In this document: in pieces, positions 24,875-33,285 of the stretch | Numbering within the stretch: position 1 is the stretch's first letter | How the letters are laid out: each line of letters starts with the position of its first letter | NCBI GenBank assembly: GCA_964435165.1 | Contig: CAYSXY010000004.1 | Span: 21,667-85,666, forward strand | DNA from: CAYSXY01 sp964435165 | GTDB taxonomy: Bacteria > Pseudomonadota > Alphaproteobacteria > Rickettsiales > RI-342 | DNA length: 64,000 bases | Direction of reading: 5' to 3' | Notes under the pieces: model-generated | Databases searched by the model: none | Told to the model about the DNA's origin: nothing | Seen by the model: only the letters and a program-made list of their open reading frames with translations | Made by a program: the position numbers and the translations under genes

Positions 24875-25648
24875 ATGATTTACAGCCCTATCGAAATTTT
24901 TCTGGTTCGCGAAATTTTCGCCATCCTGCTCGTCTTCTGCCGAGTGGGGACAGCGATCATGTTGATTCCCGGCATTGGCGACACGTTTGTACCCATGCGT
25001 ATTCGGTTGATTCTGGCCATAATGATCAGCTATGTGCTGGCGCAGACGATTCACGATCTGCTGCCGCCGCCCCCAGGCGATGCGCTCACCTTGTTTTTAT
25101 TGCTAGGAACGGAAATTCTGTTTGGGGTGTTTATGGGAACCATCACGCGCATCCTGATCTCCACCATGCACACGGCAGGCATGGTCATGGCATCGCAATC
25201 CAGCCTGGCGGCCGCGATGCTATTTGACCCGGCCCAGGGCGGGCAAAGCTCCACGATCGGTATTTTTCTCACCATCATGGCGATTACGATCATGTTCAGC
25301 CTTGATCTGCACTATCTGATGCTTAGTGCATTTGTTGATAGCTATGGTCTGCTGCCTGCCGGCGATGCGCCAATTACGCATGATATGGCCGTGTATATTG
25401 CTCATATTGTGATGCGCTCTTTTGTCATTGGCTTCCAATTAGGTGCACCGGTTGTAGCAATGTCGCTACTTATTTATCTCGGCTCTGGTGTGCTCTCGCG
25501 CCTGATGCCTCAAATGCAGGTGTTTTTTGTCATCATCCCGGCACAGATTATGCTTAGTTTCTTTGTTATTATGGTCGTATTAACGGCTGTGATGCTACGC
25601 TATACTCAATATGTGGAAGAGGTGATGGGGAATTTCCTCACCCCTTAA
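24875..25648 (+). CDS. fliR: Flagellar type III export protein FliR
   Basis: FliR is the multi-pass subunit of the export gate that contacts FliP and FlhB. The ATG at 24875 is used; an adjacent GTG at 24872 is equally possible. Six hydrophobic stretches are visible, with the family patterns REIFAILLVFCRVGTAIMLIPG, the DPAQGGQSSTIG loop and GSGVLSRLMPQMQVFFVIIPAQI. The length of 257 residues is normal. flhB follows at 22 bases. Confidence 0.95.
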   Translation: MIYSPIEIFLVREIFAILLVFCRVGTAIMLIPGIGDTFVPMRIRLILAIMISYVLAQTIHDLLPPPPGDALTLFLLLGTEILFGVFMGTITRILISTMHTAGMVMASQSSLAAAMLFDPAQGGQSSTIGIFLTIMAITIMFSLDLHYLMLSAFVDSYGLLPAGDAPITHDMAVYIAHIVMRSFVIGFQLGAPVVAMSLLIYLGSGVLSRLMPQMQVFFVIIPAQIMLSFFVIMVVLTAVMLRYTQYVEEVMGNFLTP

Positions 25649-25669
25649 GAGAGAAAGAGGCCGCACCCG

Positions 25670-26794
25670 ATGGCTGATGGTGGCCAGGACGAATCACAAA
25701 AAACCGAAGAACCGACGCATAAACGGCTGCAGGATGCGCTGAAACGGGGTCAGGTGGTCAACTCGCGTGAAGTGACCAGCTTTTTGATGCTGCTGGTGCT
25801 CACCGCCACGCTGGCATGGATTCTCCCTTATGCCATGGGCCTGACCCATGAATGGTTTGGCCGCTTTATTACCACCCCGCATGATTTCACTCTTGATGTC
25901 GGCAATCTGCATCAACTAATGGCTGATATATTCTTAGATATGCTGCTGATTTTTTTGTTGATTGTCAGCGCAGGCTTTATTGCGGCGCTGGTCGGCAGTT
26001 TTATCCAGCACGGGCTGGTGATTTCCGGTGAGCCGATGAAGCCGAAAGCGGAGAAAATCTCTCCTCTTAAGGGCCTGAAGCGCATGTTTTCACTCAAATC
26101 CGTGATGGAATTTGTCAAAGGTGTCTTCAAAATCACGATCATCGGCACCGTTGCCTATATCGCGGCTGCGCCTTATCTGGGATTTCTCAAGCAACTTCCC
26201 AATTATGATATTGCCGATTTGATGGTCTATCTCGACCATGTGGCGCTGCGCATGATGATTGGCGTGTGCATTGTCATGGCCTTTATCGCCGGGCTGGACT
26301 ACCTCTATCAGCGCTATGAATATCTCAAAAGCCTGCGCATGTCACATCAGGAAATAAAGGACGAATTCAAACAGATGGAGGGTGACCCTCAAGTCAAGGC
26401 GAAGATTCGTCAAATTCGGATGGAACGGGCACAGAACCGGATGATGGCTAATGTGCCCGAAGCGGATGTCGTCATTACCAACCCGACGCATTATGCGGTT
26501 GCCCTTGCCTATCAAACCGGTGCGATGGGTGCGCCAAAAGTGGTTGCCAAAGGGCAAGATCATATCGCTATGGTCATCCGCGAGATTGCCACCGAGCATG
26601 ACATACCGATCGTCGAGAACCCACCCCTGGCCCGCGGCATTTTCAATGCCGTCGAGTTAGAGGATGAAATCCCCACCGCCTATTATCAGGCAGTGGCGGA
26701 AATTATCAGCTATGTCTATCGCCTGAAGGGCAAATTGCCGGGCCCGGCAGGCACACCGCCGCCGGTGACGGATTTGCCAGAACTTGATGGGTAA
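25670..26794 (+). CDS. flhB: Flagellar export switch protein FlhB
   Basis: FlhB switches export from rod/hook to filament substrates. The 374-residue protein opens with the family QDESQKTEEPTHKRLQDALKRGQV, has four membrane helices, and a cytoplasmic domain with the self-cleavage site in VVITNPTHYAVALAYQ (N/PTH). The end is proline-rich. It closes the operon. A separate FhlB with the same C-terminal fold but no cleavage site is at 20412. Confidence 0.96.
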   Translation: MADGGQDESQKTEEPTHKRLQDALKRGQVVNSREVTSFLMLLVLTATLAWILPYAMGLTHEWFGRFITTPHDFTLDVGNLHQLMADIFLDMLLIFLLIVSAGFIAALVGSFIQHGLVISGEPMKPKAEKISPLKGLKRMFSLKSVMEFVKGVFKITIIGTVAYIAAAPYLGFLKQLPNYDIADLMVYLDHVALRMMIGVCIVMAFIAGLDYLYQRYEYLKSLRMSHQEIKDEFKQMEGDPQVKAKIRQIRMERAQNRMMANVPEADVVITNPTHYAVALAYQTGAMGAPKVVAKGQDHIAMVIREIATEHDIPIVENPPLARGIFNAVELEDEIPTAYYQAVAEIISYVYRLKGKLPGPAGTPPPVTDLPELDG

Positions 26795-26988
26795 AGATGG
26801 CGCCACCTTGATGCCCGCCCGTTTTGGTAAATCTTTTTTTACATATCCCCCGTAAGAGCATAGATGGGGTGATCTGCCATCACCTCACACAGTGTGTTAC
26901 TCTATGACAAACGGGGCTCATCCTGCATGGCGTTTTTCTCGACTGACTTCACCAGTATCACTCTTCGCTTGAGAAGGAGCATTCTCCT

Positions 26989-29598
26989 ATGATTATGCGC
27001 CGTTATCTGGACATTAGTGAAGTCGACACCAATGATTTCAAGGTGCGACAGCATAAACCGCTGCTATCAGTCGTACTTGGTGCATATTTGCTGGCATTTG
27101 TGATTATTATCGGCACCGCATCGATCAGCAACGAGATTGGCGGCATGCCTGTCTTCACCATCGTCACGCTGGTAATGCTCGGCTTTTCTGCCTGGGTCAC
27201 CTATTTCAATACGCAGCGAAGTCGCGACCTGGTGACAGCCACGGAATTTCAAAACGCACTCTTTTCATCCATTGCCCACTTGCACAGCAGTTTTATTGTG
27301 ATTGTGCGTAATACGGGCGGGATCATGTATTACAGCAGTAATTACCCGGCCATGTTCAGCGGCACACGTCGCCGTGGATTGACCACCATCGATGCAATTT
27401 TTGAGACAGACGGCATCAGTGCCGAAGATGCCGCACGTATTCGCAGCGCACTGGCAGACGGCAAACCGGAACAGTTGATTTGTGAAGTCAAAGATGTGGA
27501 TGGCAACAGCCAGCCCATTCGTCTGACCATTCAGCCTATTCCCCGCCCCTCCGGGTTTTTTGTGATTAGCGGCTCCCCATTACGGCGGCGTGTCAGTGAC
27601 AATGCGCCCAGCCAGGGGCGCGACGGTCGCGGCGGCGAAAGCGGTTTTTTCCGCGATGGTCTTAATGCCGTCCCTATTGGTAGCTGCCTATTCGATAAGG
27701 ACGGAGATCCTTCCTATATCCACCCGGATATCGAACTATGGCTTGGCTATCAACGCTATGAAATTCAACGCCAGCATTTGACACTGGATGCGCTGATATC
27801 CGATGAAACCCCGGGCGATCTGAAATCAACATTCCTGACAGATAAACTGTTTGATGGTCATGTGTATTTTGCCCATAAATCCGGGCGCTCGCTGCGTGCG
27901 ACAGTGACCAAGCGGGCTGTTGTTGACGAGAAAGCGGATTTCAACGGCACGATTTTAATCGTTCAACCATTCGATCAATCCTTTGCCCACCTCTCCAGCT
28001 TTAGTGCCAGTACCGGCGGTGCTTATGCTGGCACGCCCCCCAACCAGGAATCCATCGATGATGCGTCGACAACCGGCCTCAGCCGTGTGATGCAGGAAGC
28101 TCCCATCGGTATTGTGGTCATCGACAAGGACGGAAACATTATTCAGAATAATCGCTTTTTCAACCAGATGGTAGAATCCGTCACCGCTAACCCGCGCAAT
28201 CTGATGCGGTTGATTAAAAACGACTTTCATGACGATCTCAAACGCCGGATTCAGTCATGTATGACGCAGGGTTTTTCCGAAGACGAGCCGCTTTCGGTTG
28301 AAATTGCGACCTCCGATCATATGGCCGCCTCGATTTACGTGACCTGTCATAACCAGGCAGAGGGTCATGTCGCCGCTTATCTCATCGAAACGACCGAACA
28401 AAAGTCGTTGGAAATGAAATATGCACATTCACAGAAAATGCAGGCTGTGGGCCAGCTTGCCGGAGGCATCGCGCATGATTTCAATAATTTGCTGACCGCA
28501 ATGATCGGGTTTTGCGATTTGCTGCTGATGCGTCATCCGGCTGGCGATCAATCCTTCGCCGATATTATGCAAATCAAGCAGAATGCCAACCGCGCCGCCA
28601 ACCTTGTGCGGCAGTTGCTGGCCTTCTCGCGCCGTCAGACCCTGCAACCAACGCTACTCGATATCACCGATGTGCTGGCTGAATTGTCGAATCTCATCCG
28701 TCGCCTGATTGGAGAGAATATCGAACTCAACATGGTGCATGGGCGTGATTTAGGCATGATCAAGGTGGATCAGGGTCAGCTTGAGCAGGTGATTATCAAC
28801 CTGGCCGTTAATGCGCGTGATGCCATGGCTGATGGCGGTGAATTGACGATTCGCTCGGCAAATATTGTTGTCAATAATCAGCATCCTTTAGATGCTGCCC
28901 TTATTTCACCCGGTGACGATGACCCGGTCGCGGCCGGGGATTATGTGATGGTCGAAGTGATCGATAATGGCTGCGGTATCGCCCGTGAGAATGTCAGCAA
29001 GATTTTTGAGCCATTTTTCTCGACCAAGGAAGTTGGCTCCGGCACCGGCCTTGGCCTGGCGACCGTCTATGGGATTATCAAGCAAACCGGCGGATATATT
29101 CTCGTCGACAGCAAAGAAAATGAGGGGACACGCTTTGTGTTGCTCTTCACCTTGCACCAGCCAAGTGAAAGCCAGCAAAAAGAGGCCACGCAAATTCAGG
29201 GCGAACCGCCTGCCTCCAAAGACTTGACCGGACGCGGCACTATCTTACTGGTGGAAGATGAAACGCCGGTGCGTTCTTTCAGTGCCCGGGCGCTACGTAA
29301 TAAAGGCTACACCGTTATTGAAGCTGACTGCGCCGAAGCTGCCCTGGAGCTTATGGAGACACAGGGCAGTGAGATTGAGGTGATTATCAGCGATGTGATT
29401 ATGCCCGGTATGGACGGGCCAAGCATGGTGCAACAAATCTGGGAGAGCCGCCCGGATATCAAGGTGATTTTTATCTCCGGCTATGCCGAAGATGCGCTGG
29501 TGAAAATGGAAAACAGCACCCGCCCCTATGACTTTTTGCCGAAGCCATTTACGCTCAAGCAACTGGCGCAGAAGGTGAAAGAGGTAGTGAGTAAATAG
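26989..29598 (+). CDS. cckA: Hybrid sensor histidine kinase CckA
   Basis: CckA starts the phosphorelay through ChpT to the cell-cycle regulator CtrA in alphaproteobacteria. The 869-residue protein has two N-terminal membrane helices (about 24-45 and 52-70), two or three PAS-like domains (about 90-470), a HisKA domain with GQLAGGIAHDFNNLLTAMIG (phosphorylated His 496), an HATPase domain with NLAVNARDAMADGG, DNGCGIA and GSGTGLGLATVYGI, and a C-terminal receiver with the phosphoacceptor Asp 802 in IISDVIMPGMDG. AAGGAG is nine bases upstream. chpT and ctrA are not in the window. Confidence 0.92.
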   Translation: MIMRRYLDISEVDTNDFKVRQHKPLLSVVLGAYLLAFVIIIGTASISNEIGGMPVFTIVTLVMLGFSAWVTYFNTQRSRDLVTATEFQNALFSSIAHLHSSFIVIVRNTGGIMYYSSNYPAMFSGTRRRGLTTIDAIFETDGISAEDAARIRSALADGKPEQLICEVKDVDGNSQPIRLTIQPIPRPSGFFVISGSPLRRRVSDNAPSQGRDGRGGESGFFRDGLNAVPIGSCLFDKDGDPSYIHPDIELWLGYQRYEIQRQHLTLDALISDETPGDLKSTFLTDKLFDGHVYFAHKSGRSLRATVTKRAVVDEKADFNGTILIVQPFDQSFAHLSSFSASTGGAYAGTPPNQESIDDASTTGLSRVMQEAPIGIVVIDKDGNIIQNNRFFNQMVESVTANPRNLMRLIKNDFHDDLKRRIQSCMTQGFSEDEPLSVEIATSDHMAASIYVTCHNQAEGHVAAYLIETTEQKSLEMKYAHSQKMQAVGQLAGGIAHDFNNLLTAMIGFCDLLLMRHPAGDQSFADIMQIKQNANRAANLVRQLLAFSRRQTLQPTLLDITDVLAELSNLIRRLIGENIELNMVHGRDLGMIKVDQGQLEQVIINLAVNARDAMADGGELTIRSANIVVNNQHPLDAALISPGDDDPVAAGDYVMVEVIDNGCGIARENVSKIFEPFFSTKEVGSGTGLGLATVYGIIKQTGGYILVDSKENEGTRFVLLFTLHQPSESQQKEATQIQGEPPASKDLTGRGTILLVEDETPVRSFSARALRNKGYTVIEADCAEAALELMETQGSEIEVIISDVIMPGMDGPSMVQQIWESRPDIKVIFISGYAEDALVKMENSTRPYDFLPKPFTLKQLAQKVKEVVSK

Positions 29599-29615
29599 GG
29601 TTATATGTATACCCA

Positions 29616-29736
29616 CGTGCTCGCCTACTGACTCGCACATGGGGTGAAGCTCAAGGCTGCTCGGAGTTGTTTATGTTCGCCTCCGATGATGCTTTGCATC
29701 CCCATGAGGCTAGCTCAGGGCTGCTGACCTCGTAGA
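29616..29736 (+). repeat. Two tandem R2 repeat copies
   Basis: Copy one (29616-29666) reads CGTGCTCGCCTACTGACTCG, CACATGGGG, then AAGCTCAAGGCTGC. Copy two (29677-29736) reads CGCCTCCG, a GATGC/GCATC hairpin, CATGAGGC, then TAGCTCAGGGCTGCTGACCTCG. Both share the R2 layout: CCTCCG or equivalent, a variable hairpin, CATGAGGCG, AGCTCARGGCTG and a CTGGCCTCG-like end. They lie in the 380-base gap between cckA and recA. Confidence 0.7.
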
Positions 29737-29737
29737 A

Positions 29738-29815
29738 ATTCATTCATTATGCCATCTGAATGAATGGATACATATCTTCTACGCCGCAATAAGCGGCGAC
29801 GCGCTTGCCTTACGG
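29738..29815 (+). repeat. R5-family repeat, copy
   Basis: A 9-bp hairpin (ATTCATTCA at 29738-29746 with TGAATGAAT at 29757-29765) precedes CGCCGCAATAAGCGGCG and ACGCGCTTGCCTTACGG. The CGCC-AATAA-GGCG type of hairpin followed by GACG(C/G)GC and CTTGCC is shared with 62223-62302 and 63939-63983. Confidence 0.5.
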
Positions 29816-29860
29816 ATTCATATCCACCAATCTATTTATATAAGTACATGCGCCAATTCC

Positions 29861-29888
29861 CGACTCGTGATGCTCGCGGTGCATGACA
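29861..29888 (+). repeat. R4 repeat, 3' fragment
   Basis: CGACTCGTGATGCTCGCGGT followed by GCATGACA matches the 3' end of the R4 copies at 23015-23128 and 32441-32560. The rest of the element is absent. Confidence 0.55.
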
Positions 29889-29978
29889 ATCCATCGCATA
29901 TCTCCACTTGCGAAGCGGGTGGAAGCGTGTAGGTTGTTTATATATATTTAACGTTCTTACTAGGGGATCAGGAACACC

Positions 29979-31040
29979 ATGGATAAGCAAAAAGCGCTGG
30001 AAACCGCACTCAGCCAGATTGAACGCACCTTCGGCAAAGGCTCGGTGATGAAGCTTGGGCAGCAGCAGGCAATTGATGTTGACGTGGTTCCCACCGGCTC
30101 CATTGGGCTGGATATTGCGCTGGGCGTGGGCGGCTTGCCACGTGGTCGTATTATCGAGATTTTTGGGCCGGAAAGCTCCGGTAAAACCACCCTTACCCTG
30201 CATGCGGTTGCAGAGGCGCAGAAAAAGGGTGGCACCTGTGCCTTTGTTGATGCCGAGCATGCGCTGGACCCGGCCTATGCCGCCAAGCTGGGGGTGAACA
30301 TTGATGATCTCATTATTTCCCAGCCTGATACGGGTGAGCAGGCGTTGGAAATTGCCGACACACTGGTGCGCTCCGGCGCCATCGACGTGGTGGTGATTGA
30401 CTCCGTAGCCGCGCTGGTGCCCAAAGCCGAGTTGGAAGGTGATATGGGCGATGCACATGTGGGCCTGCAGGCCCGCCTGATGAGCCAGGCATTGCGCAAG
30501 CTCACCGCTTCGATCAACCGTTCCAAATGTATGGTGATTTTCATCAACCAGATTCGCATGAAAATCGGTGTGATGTTCGGTAGCCCGGAGACCACCACCG
30601 GTGGTAACGCGTTGAAATTCTACTCATCCGTGCGGATTGATATTCGCCGTATCGGTTCCATTAAAGATAAGGATGAGGTAGTCGGCAACCAGACGCGCTG
30701 TAAAATCGTGAAAAATAAGGTCGCTCCGCCATTTCGCACCGTCGAGTTTGACATTATGTATGGCGAAGGCATTTCCTATATGGGTGAGCTGATTGACCTG
30801 GGCGTCAAGGCCGGGATTGTTGAAAAATCCGGTTCATGGTTCTCGTACGACTCCACTCGCATTGGTCAGGGCCGTGAAAATGCCAAGCAATTCCTGCGCG
30901 ACAATCCGGAGATGGCTGATCAGATTTCCAATGCTATCCGCAAGGAAGCCGGGCTGCTGGGTGAAGCCTTGAAGGATCACAATATTGCGAATGACGGTGC
31001 AGACGCGCCAGAAGATGCACTGGAAACCGAAGCTGCCTGA
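29979..31040 (+). CDS. recA: Recombinase RecA
   Basis: RecA forms the strand-exchange filament and triggers LexA cleavage. The 353-residue protein has the Walker A motif GPESSGKTT, DAEHALDP, the L1/L2 loop patterns (MSQALRKLTASI, GSPETTTGGNALKFYSS) and the acidic tail. GGGGATCAGGA precedes the ATG. No clear GAAC-N7-GTTC LexA site was found in the upstream 150 bases, which are repeat derived. Confidence 0.98.
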   Translation: MDKQKALETALSQIERTFGKGSVMKLGQQQAIDVDVVPTGSIGLDIALGVGGLPRGRIIEIFGPESSGKTTLTLHAVAEAQKKGGTCAFVDAEHALDPAYAAKLGVNIDDLIISQPDTGEQALEIADTLVRSGAIDVVVIDSVAALVPKAELEGDMGDAHVGLQARLMSQALRKLTASINRSKCMVIFINQIRMKIGVMFGSPETTTGGNALKFYSSVRIDIRRIGSIKDKDEVVGNQTRCKIVKNKVAPPFRTVEFDIMYGEGISYMGELIDLGVKAGIVEKSGSWFSYDSTRIGQGRENAKQFLRDNPEMADQISNAIRKEAGLLGEALKDHNIANDGADAPEDALETEAA

Positions 31041-31048
31041 TGTAAGGA

Positions 31049-32344
31049 TTGACGCGCACCCGTTCTTCAACACCCCATGCCTCCGACTCTCCGGCACAAT
31101 GGCTGTATCTTGACCTGAACAGCTATTTTGCCAGTGTTGAGCAACAGCTGGTGCCTGAGTTGCGTGGCAAGCCCGTGGCCGTGGTGCCGGTGATGACCGA
31201 TAGCACCTGCGCTATTGCCGCGAGTTATGAGGCCAAAGCTTACGGCGTGAAAACCGGCACGATGATTTATGAGGCCAAGCGACGATGCCCGGGGCTTATC
31301 TGCGTGCAGGCGCGACATGATGCGTATGTTGACTTTCATCATAAGATCTTAGCCTCGATCGAGCATCACTATCCGATTAGCCAGATTCTATCGATTGACG
31401 AGGTAGCGTGCAAATTGGATGCCCACCGCCAAGTGCCCGAGCGAGCCATTGCGCTGGCCAAGGCTATGAAAGCCGGCATCACGCGTGATATTGGCCCCTA
31501 TGTGCGCTGCTCCATTGGCATCGCGCCCAATCGCTTTCTGGCCAAAGTCGCCAGCAATCTGCAAAAGCCGGATGGCCTGACCCTGCTCGGCATGGATGAG
31601 TTGCCGGAGCGATTGCTGCCCCTTGCCCTCACCGACTTACCGGGCATTGGCCGGGGCATGAAACGACGGCTGGAACGTTGTGGCATCACCACCATGGCGC
31701 AGCTATGGGCCTTGCCCCCCAAACAGATGCGCGCCATTTGGGGCGGTGTGGGTGGTGAGCGCTTTTGGCGGATGTTGCACGGGCTGGAAGTGGATGACAT
31801 TCCCACTCGCCGCCGCACGATTGGCCACAGCCACGTGCTGTCACCGGAATGGCGGCCGCAACCACAGGCGCGATTGGTCACCCGTCGCTTGCTAAGTAAA
31901 ACAGCCAGCCGTCTGCGGCGCATGGAATATCATGCCACCAAAATGGAGCTGTCGCTACGCGTTGAGCACGGGCCACGGCTTCATGCCATACGCTCTTTTC
32001 ATCGCGCTTGCGACACGCATAGCCTGCTGCATGTGGTGGAAAGTATGTGGGAGGAACTGACGCACCCGCTGGAATCCAGCATTCGCATTAAAAAGGCCAG
32101 TGTCACCTTACACGGACTCATTGCCAACCGGCAGGTGCAGCCAGATTTGTTCGATGACCCCTCGACACAAGAAGATGGTTCAGCTCAGCGCTCCGAAGCA
32201 CTTTCCCACGCGATTGATGCCCTCAACAGCAAATTTGGCCGCGACACCGTGACCATCGGCAGCCTGCCGAAACAGCTGAATAGCTTCTCCGGCACCAAAA
32301 TTGCCTTCACCCGTATTCCGGATAAGCAGGAATTTCATGAGTGA
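31049..32344 (+). CDS. Y-family DNA polymerase (UmuC/DinB type)
   Basis: The protein has the Y-family opening WLYLDLNSYFASVEQQL (metal Asp), the catalytic LSIDEVACKL with Asp-Glu, the thumb/HhH region LTDLPGIGRGMKRRLERCGI and a little-finger domain. QPDLF near residue 368 fits the beta-clamp binding motif. Such polymerases copy past DNA lesions. No ATG lies in frame near the N-terminus; the frame opens with TTG at 31049, directly against AAGGA, a tight spacing, so a TTG or other non-ATG start within the next 60 bases must be used. It begins nine bases after recA, so the two are probably co-expressed in the SOS response. Confidence 0.85.
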   Translation: MTRTRSSTPHASDSPAQWLYLDLNSYFASVEQQLVPELRGKPVAVVPVMTDSTCAIAASYEAKAYGVKTGTMIYEAKRRCPGLICVQARHDAYVDFHHKILASIEHHYPISQILSIDEVACKLDAHRQVPERAIALAKAMKAGITRDIGPYVRCSIGIAPNRFLAKVASNLQKPDGLTLLGMDELPERLLPLALTDLPGIGRGMKRRLERCGITTMAQLWALPPKQMRAIWGGVGGERFWRMLHGLEVDDIPTRRRTIGHSHVLSPEWRPQPQARLVTRRLLSKTASRLRRMEYHATKMELSLRVEHGPRLHAIRSFHRACDTHSLLHVVESMWEELTHPLESSIRIKKASVTLHGLIANRQVQPDLFDDPSTQEDGSAQRSEALSHAIDALNSKFGRDTVTIGSLPKQLNSFSGTKIAFTRIPDKQEFHE

Positions 32345-32362
32345 TGCTGCGCTATGTTTATT

Positions 32363-32425
32363 TGCCTCCCGCCTCGCCTTCTGACTCGGCGTTAAGGCGC
32401 AGCTCAGGGCTGCCGGCCTCGTTGA
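32363..32425 (+). repeat. R2 repeat, copy 3
   Basis: TGCCTCCCGCCTCGCC, CTGACTCGGCG, AAGGCGCAGCTCAGGGCTG and CCGGCCTCGTTGA. It starts 19 bases after the polymerase stop and shares its blocks with the R2 copies near 29.6, 34.8 and 45.2 kb and with the alaS insertion. Confidence 0.7.
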
Positions 32426-32440
32426 CTTATCTTAATCACA

Positions 32441-32560
32441 TGTCATCCCGAGCGTAGAGCCTATGGCTCGGAGTCGAAGGATCTATTTCGTCACACTCTT
32501 TGGCATCTAGCTATGAGGCACCGTGGATGTTTCGACTCGCGATGCTCGCTTAACATGACA
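32441..32560 (+). repeat. R4 repeat, copy 2
   Basis: It begins TGTCATCCCGAGCG and ends CGACTCGCGATGCTCGCT then AACATGACA, with GAGTCGAAGGATCTATTT inside. It is about 120 bases long and colinear with the copy at 23015-23128. Confidence 0.7.
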
Positions 32561-32609
32561 TAAAAACCTTATTATACCGCTGCGCTCAGGATAATGTATT
32601 CACTTACTT

Positions 32610-32709
32610 GTCATCCCAGAATGCGGGCAAGCAGGCGAGCATATCTGGGATCCATCCCTCACAAGGACGAAACCCACCAGTAGCCGGGCAAGCAGGCCCG
32701 GCGTGTCAT
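32610..32709 (+). repeat. R1 repeat, intact copy
   Basis: It runs from TGTCATCCCAGAATGCGG to AGTAGCCGGGCAAGCAGG then CCCGGCGTGTCAT. Inner blocks are GAGCATATCTGGGATCCATC, CCTCACAAGGACGAAACCCA. The hairpin GCCGGG/CCCGGC is inside. The related copy at 34820-34977 carries an insertion after AATGCG. With R2 and R4 it fills the 481-base gap 32345-32825. Confidence 0.7.
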
Positions 32710-32825
32710 TGCAATTGCCATCCGGACATTTGCCATCTGGGTTGCCCGCCGACAATGACACATCTGCCAGATTAGTATATAGCTGCTTTTTCAGAACACT
32801 CACTCCTCTAGACAAAGGATTTTTC

Positions 32826-33140
32826 ATGCAGTTTCTTGTGATTGCCAAAGACGGTGCCGATGCTGACGCGCTCAAGCGCCGCCTGGCCGCCCGGGATGAA
32901 CATTTGCAGCATACGGATGAGATGATCGCCAATGGCAATGCGCATATGGCGGCAGCGCTGCTCGATGATGACGGGCAGATGAACGGCTCGGTGATGATTG
33001 TGGAGTTTGAGTCGGAAGATGCCTTTCGCAGCTGGCTGGACAAAGAGCCGTATGTCACCGGCAAAGTGTGGGATAAAATTTCCGTTACGCCCTGCAAGAT
33101 TGGCCCCAGCTTTCTTGATGCATCGCGCAAGGCGGCATAA
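32826..33140 (+). CDS. YciI-family protein
   Basis: A 104-residue protein with the YCII ferredoxin-like fold pattern: MQFLVIAKDG, RRLAARDEHLQHTDEMIANG, MNGSVMIVEFESEDAFRSWLDKEPYVTGKVWDKI. The His-Asp pair typical for the family is represented by EHLQH and the Asp of the SEDA region. Such proteins are small putative hydrolases or muconolactone-isomerase-like enzymes with no general role. The ATG at 32826 has AAAGGA upstream; a longer frame into the repeat region has no support. Confidence 0.85.
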   Translation: MQFLVIAKDGADADALKRRLAARDEHLQHTDEMIANGNAHMAAALLDDDGQMNGSVMIVEFESEDAFRSWLDKEPYVTGKVWDKISVTPCKIGPSFLDASRKAA

Positions 33141-33285
33141 CTGGCGAGTGGGACGCTAACGCGGCCTGTGTCATCTTTCCTTTACATTTTCGTGCTATAT
33201 TCCACCACTTAGGGAATCTGCCACCAATCGTATGAATGAACGGCAGTAGCGGTTTAACCACATTGTGAACCGAGGCATGAGTGTT

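Noticed and set aside
28021..28080. A repeat insertion inside cckA or other long genes like that in alaS
   Set aside because: The linkers of cckA, fliM, the DUF6468 gene and the TPR gene were read for R1-R5 blocks; none carries them. Their low-complexity parts look like ordinary linkers.
29599..29978. A LexA (SOS) operator upstream of recA
   Set aside because: No GAAC-N7-GTTC or close variant could be found; the region is repeat-derived. Control may differ or the site may be too divergent to see by eye.
32600..33130. A 176-codon minus-strand frame covering the YciI gene and an R1 repeat
   Set aside because: It consists of repeat DNA and the reverse of a supported gene; the serine-rich product fits a shadow.
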